This document shows positions 50,801-61,773 of a stretch of DNA of 64,000 nucleotides, in pieces. The notes under the pieces were generated by a model. It searched no databases. It saw only the letters and a list, made by a program, of their open reading frames with translations, and was not told the origin of the DNA. Origin of the DNA: Zonotrichia leucophrys gambelii (Eukaryota; Chordata; Aves; Passeriformes; Passerellidae); the NCBI RefSeq assembly GCF_028769735.1, contig NC_088173.1:23128038-23192037 (forward strand). Reading direction: 5' to 3'. Every line of letters begins with the position of its first letter. The stretch's first letter is position 1. The position numbers and the translations under genes were made by a program.

Positions 50801-52630
50801 TGAAATGCAGAATGATGCAGGAGTACAAGCAAGGCTTTCATCTGATGATCAGTGTCCCTCCTCCTCAATGATGGCATTTGCCAATGGAAATTAAAATGTT
50901 CTTGCCATCCTGATCTTAGAGTCTAGGACTATAATATACTCCAAAATAGTGCCAAAAAAGAATATAGGAACTGTGAGTTAATTTCTCATTTGTTGTTTAT
51001 AAGTTTGGTAGAAATACCTATTTTTACAAAAACATAAAGAATCACTAGAAATAATTCTTATCATAAGTTAAATTCTGTTTTAGTGGAAGAAGACACCTTT
51101 TTTCTGAAAGAAAATTGAGATTTTAAAATTTGCTTAATAGAGTGACAGTTTAAGTCAATATTATGCATACTACATAAAAAATGGAAATGGGCTGAAAAGT
51201 TAGCAGTACAATCCTGATATATAAAACTACTTAAACATATGTTATGTATGACCAAATAAAATTAGCAGTGGGAATTTCTGGTTTGTCTTGGTGGGGTGAT
51301 ATTTTGTGTGGTTTTTTGTTTGTTTCATTTTGTTTGGGTTTTGTTTTGTTTTTTTTGTCCTGAAGCTATGGTTTCCAGATGTGTGGGATCAACAGTAGTC
51401 TTGGGAGTTTTGATGATGTGTTGTGGCTGAAGGCTTGAGACTTTAAAGATGCAAGTTACGTGCAGCAAAAAGAACTGCAAGGAACTGCAGACTGGCTGGA
51501 AACATTAATGTTTAGAGCTCAAAATTAAAGCATATAAAAATGAATAGCATAGGAGTCATTATATTTGCCATAAGGAATATTTCTGTCTGGCAACATACTA
51601 AGAGAAGATAGTATATAAAACCTCCATTGCTTCAAATTGTGTTATACTCTGATTTCAGTTAAAGTATCTAGACTGAGCTAAGAGGACAGAATCCTTTCTA
51701 ATGGATATTGCTTCATTGGAAGTCATTGTTATTTGCTGATAATCTTTACTTTATATGTATATGTCTTTACATTTTCCCCTGGAAATAAAAAAAAAAATGG
51801 TTGCGAGACTACACAAGACAAAAAAAATACCCAACATGATGATAATTGGAAGATTTAGCAAGTGTTATAAGCATGTCTTCCTAGGATAGTAATTTGGCTG
51901 CTCCACAGATAATGTTGTAGACATTTTTTGGTATAATTACATTATTCCCTTGAAGGTCTGTTTATATCCTGTTGTTAGACAGATTCTGATAATGCTGGTG
52001 GAGCCCACTTAAAGAATTAGAAGAGACACTGCTTTTAGGGTCAGTTCTTGCCCAGAAACTCCTAATGTGGCTTTCTCACAGAAGTCACAGGAACAGCATA
52101 AGAAGCAGTCTTTAAATAACAAATTACTCTGAGTCTGTAGTCAGGATATTGGGAGCTTTGATGAGAATGGAAATAAAAAGAAACAGGAATGGATTAATTG
52201 CTTCTGTCAGTACTAGACTGGAAAAAAAAAAAGTCGCATCTGCAGTTGGTTTCAAATTAAAATTCAATTTCTTCAGGATAATAGCAATGTATTATTAAGG
52301 GAGTAAATAGTTTGATTCTTTCTTAAGCAGCAAAAACATTTTGGCATTGACAGTGTCTTTAAGGCTTGAATGGAAAAAGTATGACTTAAGCCCAGCAGAT
52401 ATAAATAACAAGTCAGGACATGTTTCCTAATCACATTTGCAGAATATTTTCATGTACTCATTGGGTTAAAAACCATTTTTAAGGTAGGCAGATTTCCTTT
52501 CTTCATCATATGTAATGATGCTACTTCTTATCATAAAAACCCCCGGTAGATAACCAGTACTCAGAACAAATCTTGGATTGTTGGGAATAAGCTTCTAAAT
52601 GTGCTTAGATGTCTTGCTCATCCACCCATG

Positions 52631-52662
52631 AAAAAAAACCAAACAAACAAACAAACAAAAAC
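52631..52662 (+). repeat. (CAAA)n simple repeat
   Basis: An A8 run followed by several CAAA units. It is a low-complexity sequence only. Confidence 0.9.
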
Positions 52663-53787
52663 CCATAAAAGCAGCTTTCTCCTTGAAATAATATGTATAG
52701 GGCCAATCTAGCAGGTAATTCACAATCCCTAAGAATATGCCAACCCTTTTCTAAGGAAGTTCTGCTTCCACCCCCAATCAAAATCAGTTCAAGATGTGTC
52801 CTAACCCCATCATGCTGTCTTGAAAAACTCATAAATTATGGTGAATTGAATCTTCTGTCTCTTCCTCACAGTAGCTGAATGATAATTGCATGTACTTCTG
52901 GATTTTGGACTATCCAGTGGATGTCACTGAAGCTTGAAGTCATGACCTTCAGCTGGGTTGTGTACAAAGAGCAGCTGGGGCTTAAGCTGTGAAATTCTGT
53001 ATATACATACAGAGAGTGAGGAAAGGAGGCAGGCACTCCTGTGTGGGGAAGGGCAGCAGGAGATCCTTCAGTCTCAGAAGCCAAATTCATGAGCAAATCG
53101 TGTGAGATACAGATAATTCACACAGGGACAACTTAAGCATTTTCCTCGCCCTCCTCTTTGCCCCTCCTCTTTCCCCCAAAATGAGACAGATTCTGATGGA
53201 GTGATTTGTAAACCTTTAGGGTAGAAGATGTGGAAGACAAGATAGCTCACAACACAGAGATTAGACCAAGTATTGTCCTATTTGGATTCAAACCTACTGT
53301 TACACATTTAAGTCTATGTACCAGCAATATGTAATAAATGCCCATTACTGCCTATAAGTTTATACCTTACTGACTTACCCTAGTTGAGGTACTTGAATAT
53401 TGTAAAAAAAGGATATATACTATTAAATTCTCTAATATTTTTCTTGCCCTAATAAACGTTCTAGGCTTTTTGTGCTACTGTGTATACCAATTGATTTTAT
53501 TTAGGTCAATTAAAAGTTCATTCATGTTGCTTTGAAGAAAAAAAAATTATGGGTGGATTGGTTAGAAAATATCTGAGCTGAGAGGATATGGCAATAACAG
53601 GAGAAATTTAGGTTTCTTCAAATTCAGTAAGTCTATGCAAAACAGAAAAGGAAAAAAAAAAAAAACAAACTAGGTCTCTGTACAGATTTGAGTGAATTTG
53701 GTGATAAGCAGTGGGGAAAGTATATCAGATACCAACCATAGATCAGTTTTCCAGGTGGTAGAAACTTTCACTGTCTCAAAACACTTC

Positions 53788-53805
53788 TTTTTTTTTTTTT
53801 TTTTT
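53788..53805 (+). repeat. Poly(T) tract, 18 bases
   Basis: Uninterrupted T run. No retroposed gene body is recognised beside it. Confidence 0.95.
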
Positions 53806-54314
53806 CCAAGAAATCTTTTAAAATATAACTTGATTTTAAATGCAGTTTTCCATTAGACAGATATAGTTTCATTATAATAGAGTAGGTGATCAATTAGAAG
53901 CAGTTAATCGTCTTTGTGAGCTTCTTGCCATAGTAAAATGAATAAATCTACCAAAAAAAAAGTAAGATCTGTCTTGTGACTGACAGTTTTATTAATAAGA
54001 TGATATGAGAAGAATCTTGGAATCCAGAGCAATAGATTGCCAAGGCTCCTGCTCCCTGTGGACAAGAACGAGGTATAAATCTTAAAAATTAAATTCTTTA
54101 CATTCTTGAGATTAAGTTGAAAACAGTAGTCTATATTCAGGCAGCTTGGGCTATTCTTGATTAAATTGGTGCTGCATACAGTGTGATGTAAATACATATC
54201 TGAGAAAAGTAAGCTTTTCTCAGTCTGACATGTGCTACTGCCACCAGTCTCCTACAAGTTTATGAATAAAACTCTCTAACAACAATCAGATCAGCTGTGT
54301 GTGGCAACATACAA

Positions 54315-54365
54315 ATATTTCATAACCACCCACAGAAATATATACTGTGGGTGGTTATGAAGTAT
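54315..54365. repeat. Near-perfect hairpin, 21-bp stem and 9-nt loop
   Basis: The arms 54319-54335 (ttcataaccacccacag) and 54345-54361 are exact reverse complements. One G-T wobble and three further pairs extend the stem to 54315-54365. The loop is aaatatata. A 14-bp palindrome (gaagtatatacttc) overlaps the right arm at 54360-54373. Such symmetry is expected for a tiny palindromic element or a template-switch product. The stem is shorter than that of a typical microRNA precursor. Confidence 0.93.
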
Positions 54366-57300
54366 ATACTTCTCCTTAAATATAATAAATGTGGGCATTC
54401 TGTACATTTGCATTCTCTGATGATATGTAAGATAAAATATACCTTAAAAAGGTAGTGGTAATACAAATAGTTATGGTCAGTTCTAACATTCAGACAATTT
54501 CAGCATAATTTCAAAAGTGCTCTATGTTCAATTGTGGGTTCAGCTATGTGAAATGTCGCACTTCTGACACATTTTGTCATTTTGCACTTGCAATAGCAGA
54601 ATACTTGAATAGAGTTCTAAGTCACATCATACATGGAGAAATATCTCTATAATATCTCTGCAACTCAGTTTGTGGAAAACTCTACACTGGACTGTAAACA
54701 GCTTCCAAGAAGAAACTATTGACCTTTGATGTAAAGAAATATGATTGCTAAACATGTCCAAGAACTAAAACTGTGATGTTCCTTCTCACAAAACCTTTCA
54801 AAACACTTCTAGATACAAAGGACAAATCTTCAGCAAAGATTTGTCAGTGCAGCAATCATTTTCAAGGACTACTATCAGTAGAGGCAAAAATGAACCAACC
54901 AAACCAGCTCTGCACACCCATTCTAAAATAATCCAAATCCAGCCAAAACCCTTCAAAACCGGAAGAAGATATTTCAATTCTATAGGTTTTGTATCCATTC
55001 TGATATCACACCTATCATGGTAAACCTATACAATAAGATATTTAGATAGACACATTGATGTTAAAGCACTTTTTATAAACTTCACTTCATAGTTACTTCT
55101 CAGTTAAGATACCTCTTTTTTTTTTAATGCTTATTTTAGGAAGACTTGATCCCTGCCTGTACATCACTTCCATGCTGTTCTCTTTTCAGAGGGGAAAGAA
55201 TCAACTTTTGAAGTGTCTAACTATGAGATCTATAAATATAGCTTGCAAAAAAATTGTGAATGAGGCTGGAAATTATGGGTCTTAGGGATTGCTATTGTGA
55301 TCAGTGCTTGCACAGCCGGGAAGAAGAGATTTCTTGTCTGAATCTGCACAAAATGCTTTGTAAATGGGCTGAACAGATAGTCAAGAGCAGTCTATGCTGT
55401 GGTTCAAGAATAGGGAAGTTTAAAAATACTGTGAGGAATATAATGAGTTCATTCTCTTACATCTTCAGTAGCTTCCTTGCAGCTATAAAGAGGGCTAAGA
55501 GCTATCATTTCCTTCCACAAACTGAGCAATTAAGTGCCATCTGAACAATGCAGAACAGGCTGGATTCCAGTATAGACTTATCTGAACAATTTAAATCAGA
55601 AAAAAAACACAGAATGCCCACTCATTTAGGCTTTTCCACTGTCTTTTTAACGAGAGAGTGAAAACCACAATAGGAATCTGCTGTGCATTCAACAACTTAC
55701 ACAGTATCTTGGGGTGAACAAGATTGTGGTACTTAGCATCATGCGCTCCTCAACATTTCATCAGTGTTGAACTGCATTATTGTAAACTGAACTGTGTCAT
55801 CAGTAATTTTTTATTATTTTATAAAGGTAGTACAATCAGAAACAAATTACATTATTTGAAAATTGGGCTTGGGTTTGTTGTGTGCTTGTTTTCACAAATA
55901 AAGGAGAGTACCCAGTGCTTTAAAACAGAAATGAGGAAAAGCTACCTTTCATGGTCATCACAGCATCAATGGGAGATTATTGTGAATGTCTCAACATTAT
56001 CATTGCTGCTGGATTATTTTGGTGCAGAAGAAAGCCTTGTTCAGCCAGAACTCCGCAGTGGGATTCTGCTCTGTGCACAACCACCATGCCTAATGGTAGA
56101 GTGGCTAATGCCTTCACAGCCCTTTGGCAGGGAGAATAAACACTGTGAGTAATCAGCAGAAAATAATCCAGGGAAGAAGGAAAACATGATCATTTCTTTC
56201 TGAGCTAGAAGTCTATGAAGAATTAAGGTATGATTTTATACCTTGCAAAACATGCTTTGCCACTTCCTGCCTTCATTTTCCTCATCTTTTGAATTTGTTT
56301 CTTTTGGGTGGATAGCACCTGGGGGTAATTATTGATTTTTAAAAACACAACTGATGAAACAAAGCTGTATCTGTTGCCTAAAGTTTCTGGTCAAAGTGCT
56401 AGACTCTGCAGCTACTGCTGTTGTTACTATTTCTTCCTTTGTTGTCATAGTTTAAGGTGAGACCCTGTCCTCCACCCACTAATTATTGGGGCAATTATCG
56501 CTTAGATGTACAGTCTGTTACTTGAGTAAATTCATTTGCATTGGAACTCAGTAGGTTTTTGGCCTTGTTTGTTGTCTCATTGCCCAAATAGCATACATGA
56601 ACTGATCTTCTGCAAAATAAAGATGGCTATGTGCTTTTCTTTGTAAGCTCTTTGAGCACAACTCATTTGCCATGAATTCACATTTACTGAAACTTTTGAA
56701 CAGATTTACAACATTAGGTGCCTGTAGTTTCATAGAATCTTGCCTGTGTTGAATACCTAGGTGGAATTTGGTGAGACTCAAGTCTTGTTTAAAATGCTTG
56801 TGTGATTAGTTTCGGTAAATAATCGAGAGTGTGGATTAGCTCTTAAAGCCTATTCTTTAGACAAAGAAATTATAGATTAATCATTCCTGAAAGAAAGAAA
56901 AGATTCAAAGGCTTTACAGGCGAAAGTGTTGCAGTGAGTCTCAGGAAATCTGGACTCTTGGCTGGGCCACGGACTTTCTGTATGGACCTTGTATCTTGGT
57001 TCCTTCTGTAAAATAGAGGTAGGAGTATCTCCCTCTCACAAGGTCTGGGGAAATATTTTTAATGTTAAGGAAATAGTGAGAAGTTCTGAAGGTAAAGAAA
57101 AAAGACTCCATGGTAAATAACTGTACATGGAAGTACCCGCAGTTGAAGTTAGAGATTAGTGGCTTAATAAAGCATTTCTCCAATCCTGTCATATAGTTTA
57201 CATAGCCCACTGCTGTAGCATGTAAAAATAAAGGCAATGACCCTAATTTCAGTTTTGTATTAACTTTGTGGCATGAAAGGATGAAAAAAGACAAACTGTT

Positions 57301-57509
57301 TTCCGTCCATAAGTAATGCTATTAATGAGTTTGCTACAGAACTAAGGTACTTTTTGTACCTTATTCACAGCTAGGATACTTAAGAAAATTTGGTATTTGG
57401 CAACTCTGTTCTTTTCTTTCTGTTCCTGGATGATATTCCTGAATCAGAACTAAAAATAAAGCAAATAAAGCTACTTCTTTCCTAGATTTTGTGGGGGGTT
57501 TTTTTGTGG

Positions 57510-57534
57510 TTTTTTTTTTTTTTTTTTTTTTTTT
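57510..57534 (+). repeat. Poly(T) tract, 25 bases
   Basis: A 25-base T run preceded by a mixed G and T stretch (57491-57509). It may be an antisense poly(A) remnant, but no retroposed body is identifiable. Confidence 0.95.
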
Positions 57535-60110
57535 CATTTTGTCTTCTGTTTTGACAGACATCCTTTTACTTTCAAAGCTCAGGTTCTTGGATTAAGCATC
57601 ATTGCATTTCACAATCACAGATACTTTAAATAATATTTGGTTTGAAATCACTGCTACAATATCTAGAACATGACAGTAACTTGGAGAATTTCAGAGTATT
57701 GGGCAAGGAAAGGTACAAGTATATTATAAACAAGGAATTGTTTTTTCTGGTTCATATTAATTTTAGGGGAATTTTGTTCAAGTGGAGGAATATGATAATG
57801 TAATAATGGGAATATGGTGAGTTTAGCTCTTGGTGGTGGCAGCTTATTTTCTTCTTAGAGGTCTAAGTCAGAACTGAATACTGGTTTTTTAATATGATGG
57901 TCTAGAATTACTTTGAAATTAGAGGAAAAGAAATGGAGCGCTAAATCAATGCAAATATAGAAATTCCAGATGTGAATTGGCAAAACAAGGAAGTTTTGAG
58001 AGACAGTCACTAAAAGCACAATGAAGCTGAAGTCTAGCAAGGAAGAGTGAGCTTTCTGGGATGGTTCAGGCCCTTGGTTTAGAGTCCAAGGGTACAGACA
58101 CACTGCAATCAGGAAACTAACATTAGCTCAGACAGGATGCATGAGTCAAGGATTTTGAAAGGAGATGAAAAACGTGGTATTTGGGCATCTGCCACTCACC
58201 AATTGCTGGACACTCTTTGTGGTTCGTGCTGCTGATTGGAATGTACGGGAAAGGAAAGAAAAATAGTTTAAATTGGGTTAACAGCTAACATCTGTCATGT
58301 GACTTACTGAAAGAAAGAACTGTTTAGCTGCAAAGACATGACCAGAAGAGATTTGAAGGGAAAAGCTCATCATAGAGAGTTTCCTTTTCCCACCACTCTC
58401 AGTCCCCCTGATCTTGCTTATCTCAGCTGATAAGGCTTAACAGCTTGAAATACTGAGTATAACTTGGCAATAAAAGCATGTACAGCCAAAGCTGCATGTT
58501 TTAATATTTTCTTCTATAATGGATTATATTCTGAATTAACATCAAGAATCTGTAGGTATTTGAAATGGGCATCACAATGGTCCACTTGCATGGTTTAATT
58601 TATGTTGGATTCAAAACAAAAGATCCCAGTGGCCTTGCTCAGGTCTAGGAACACTTCCTTTTTCAGGGCATGCTTTGCTTTAGTTGCAGAAACTTTTTCA
58701 TTTAACATGTGCTGACCACTGTGCACTTGGTGTGAGGTTTAAACGGAAGTTATATTAGTAGCTGGAAATATCTACTCAGATGTGAATCCACTTTGCATGG
58801 TTGGTGCAGATAAATGCATGAAATGTCTTACCCTCACTGTTTTCCTGACCCTCAAAGGTGTCTGAACTCTAGTACCAACTTTGATATATATTTTAATTGA
58901 TATTTTTTCTAATATAATTTGATGGTCTGTATTCAAGTACCTTTTGTTTCTCTGTACTCCTATAATCCATCAGTCAAGAACTCTGACCCTTTCTTTGTTA
59001 CAGTGTCTGTATCAAGAAAAAAATTTGTTGAATTTTTGCTTCTGACCCGTGTAAGCTGTTTTGACATCTCTGGCATTTTCCAGAAGCAAGGAGTTCTTAA
59101 ACTCTGAGCAATTGTTTAGTTCTGTGATATCTTTAACGCACTTAAGTTCTCTTGGATATATTTGATAATTGTAGGCAATGATAAGCTAGTACTCTGAATG
59201 CACTACAGCTTGTGTCTTGCTATTAAAAAACCTATGGAATCGTGGAAAAAGGTTTTCTTGCAACTGAAATTTATTTTTCATAGAAAAGACAGATTTCAAA
59301 AGTTTCCAAAATAGCTTGGAGAAACTGAAGAAGGGCAACAAAGTAAAACTGTCAGTTATTTTGAGACTTTCTGCATGCATTTGTCTAAAACAAACCCTAG
59401 TATTTGTTAACCAGAAATGCTCACTTCTCTGGCTTATATTTTCTAAAACCTAAAGGTATTTATATTTCATACAGTGACTTGTAGAATTTGCTCAGGCTTT
59501 ACCTTTTTCTTCCTTACAGTAGAGTAAATAAAATTATTTTTTGCCTTTATTTGGCTAACAAAACTTTAGTCTGGAGAGTAGGATTGATTGGCTGGATGGT
59601 ACCTGGAGACAATCTGAATCCATTTTTATATATTGTCTCAGATTTATGGGCTCTCAGAGTCTCAGAGTACTTTTGCCTATTGTTTATATGGAAAGGGCTT
59701 ATCTGACCTTTGTGTTAACATAGTGTGATGGACTTGCCTTTCCAACACAGATCAGTGATGGACGTCATCTTTGATCTTGTTTTTATCTTGTTAATAAATT
59801 CACCAGTTTTATTTAGAAATTCCCTGGTTGGGAACATCACATTAGTACATTTCAGGGGTTGTTCTGCATGTCCATATCATTAAGACATCACAGATATTTT
59901 TTAAAAAAACCTTAACCTGACAGCTGTGGAACTTTTTATCAGACTGACATTTTGTGTGTTTATTTTATCTCTTAAGCAAAACCTAGTAGTATGTGTTTGC
60001 TGCTTATTGCACATATCAAATTGAAGCATTTTCTTTGCCTTATAAGGTGGATTTTACTCAATAATTGTCTGACACTTTATTTAAATATGTTGGTGCAGCC
60101 AAAAGGTATT

Positions 60111-60134
60111 GCCAAGTTACAAGCCAAGTTACAA
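60111..60134 (+). repeat. Perfect 12-bp tandem duplication
   Basis: The unit gccaagttacaa occurs twice with no spacer (60111-60122 and 60123-60134). It is a small slippage duplication in unique sequence. Confidence 0.95.
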
Positions 60135-61084
60135 TTAGGACATCTACTGTCCAGAATATTTATTGTAGTGCAGCTCAGTTACATGAAAAAAAAAAAATAT
60201 TAAATGATGTGACTGTTTTGTAGTTAAGTTTAGTAGTAGCAGTGTTTCTTTGAAGACTTCTAGGGTCTCCTTTTTATTTCTTCTAAAGCTTTTTTTTTCC
60301 CTTTTAATCACCCGAACATCCAGCCCTTCAAATGAATGAACAGGGCAAATGTGTAAAACATTAACCTCTACAGTTCTTTCAATGATTTGGGAGACACTTT
60401 GAACTTCTGGAAAGCTTTTTGTCTAATTTCTAGGTATTGGCAGTTGTTGCTATCAACTGTAATAAATTTGCTGCATCCAAGTGTGTTTCAGAAGGAGCCA
60501 GGCTCTGTCTATGTCAGGGTGGTGTCTGTTGCACATGAGGAATGAAGATAAAATCGATATATTCAGCTTAGCTGCCCATCCTTCCAGTCACTAAGAGGAG
60601 TTTGTTAGGCTGTCTCCAAAAGTGTAATGGGCTGTGTGCACCAGCTGACAATCAATAGGCAGCAGCATTGCCTTCCTGTGCTTTTTTCATTCTATTTTCC
60701 ACCCCCTATTTGTAATAATCCTATCTAGTGACTGAATAGAAATTCTGTAGTCTTTTAAATCCTCACCTGACAGTTGAGTCATTCTGGTGTTTTTTTTTTA
60801 AAAAGTGAGAACACTCACAAGTAGGAGAAGAGAAGTTCTGAAAGGAGGGTGAAATTCAGGACTCTGCTCTTGTGGAAGAGTAAACTGGTGCAATGCAATT
60901 CAGGAAGTGTTTAGAGACATTAAATACCCTCATCTTCAGTTAGCTCATGGCTGAAAATAGGAACTGTGACTGCTTCCCATTATTTCTGTGCAGACAATGG
61001 CCCCTTGGCAGGCAAGCCTGGACACCTTCAGAACAGACTGTCCTGGCTGGGCCTTGACACAGCCTCCCTTAAATCTACAGGCAG

Positions 61085-61090
61085 AGTAAT
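61085..61090 (+). repeat. Target-site duplication AGTAAT, left copy
   Basis: Six bases directly before the TG start of the solo LTR, repeated exactly after its CA end. Confidence 0.9.
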
Positions 61091-61490
61091 TGTTGTAGTG
61101 TGTTGTTAAGTTTCTTGTGTTATTCCCCCAATTTATGTATTGTTCTCCCCTATTATGTGTAAAATGGTTTTGTTCCCCCAGTTTTTCCCGCCACTGCTAC
61201 CCTGTCAGCTAAGTTGCTATGGTAACTTCGCTATTCATAGTTGCCGATATGTAACTGCTCCTCCCCTGGTTTCCCTTATAAGTGAAAGTTGTCTCCTCCC
61301 TGAGCCCAGTAAATCACCCCCTTCTCCTCCCAGGTTTCGAGAACCTTCTCCTCTCTGGAGATGGTGGCTGGCTGGGGTCCCAGGACACCTCCCTTACCTT
61401 TTGATTATTGGTCTCCATGGAGTGTCAGTTCTGTGAAGCTCATCCCCTCACCTTTCCCGATTGGTTCCGCCTGTACCCACCCCCCGTCCT

Positions 61491-61497
61491 TTATAAT
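61491..61497 (+). promoter_or_regulatory. TATA-like box of the solo LTR
   Basis: TTATAAT, 71 bases upstream of the LTR poly(A) signal and downstream of attgg (inverted CCAAT) motifs. The arrangement is that of an LTR promoter. Activity is unknown. Confidence 0.6.
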
Positions 61498-61567
61498 CCT
61501 GTTTCACCCCCTATTGAAAAACTTTTTCCCGGTTGGTTTGCCCGCGTTTGGATCCCGCAACACCTTC

Positions 61568-61573
61568 AATAAA
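61568..61573 (+). terminator. Solo LTR polyadenylation signal AATAAA
   Basis: Canonical AATAAA at the expected position in the R region of the LTR. Confidence 0.75.
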
Positions 61574-61767
61574 CCGACGTTTAACCCCTGGTGAAATGGT
61601 CAGCTCCGTTCCTCTCCTATACCAGCGGTGTAAGCCAGTCCGCAGCCAGCACAGCCCGAGGCCATCAGACGCCGAAGGGTGCTGGCCAGGAATTGCAGAG
61701 GGGCGTCGGCCTTTCGCCCTCAGCTAGTCGGACTCCAAACTACGGGCCACATACCCCCCCTCCTGCA

Positions 61768-61773
61768 AGTAAT
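61768..61773 (+). repeat. Target-site duplication AGTAAT, right copy
   Basis: Exact repeat of 61085-61090, directly after the LTR CA end. Confidence 0.9.

Larger units (their letters stand above)
42239..61084. other. Non-coding DNA, no gene recognised
   Basis: About 19 kb of AT-rich sequence with simple repeats and no recognisable gene or transposon body. The longest ATG-started open frame (44679-45296, - strand, 205 codons) shows no domain, repeat or signal peptide and no clear splice context. It is not annotated as a gene. Splice-donor-like motifs such as those near 43560 and 46434 do not close plausible exons. Confidence 0.55.
61091..61767 (+). mobile_element. Solo LTR of a class II-type endogenous retrovirus, 677 bp
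   Basis: A 677-bp segment starts TGTTGTAGTGTGTTG and ends CTGCA, with TG and CA termini. It is flanked by the direct repeat AGTAAT on both sides. A 6-bp duplication is usual for class II and alpharetroviral integrases. Internal features in order are a U3 with inverted CCAAT motifs (near 61460), a TATA-like ttataat at 61491-61497, AATAAA at 61568-61573, and a GC-rich R/U5. No internal retroviral genes are present, so the two LTRs of a former provirus recombined. The perfect duplication and preserved CpGs suggest moderate or young age. Its start matches the provirus LTR at 42238 in 14 of 15 bases, so the two families are probably related. Confidence 0.92.
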
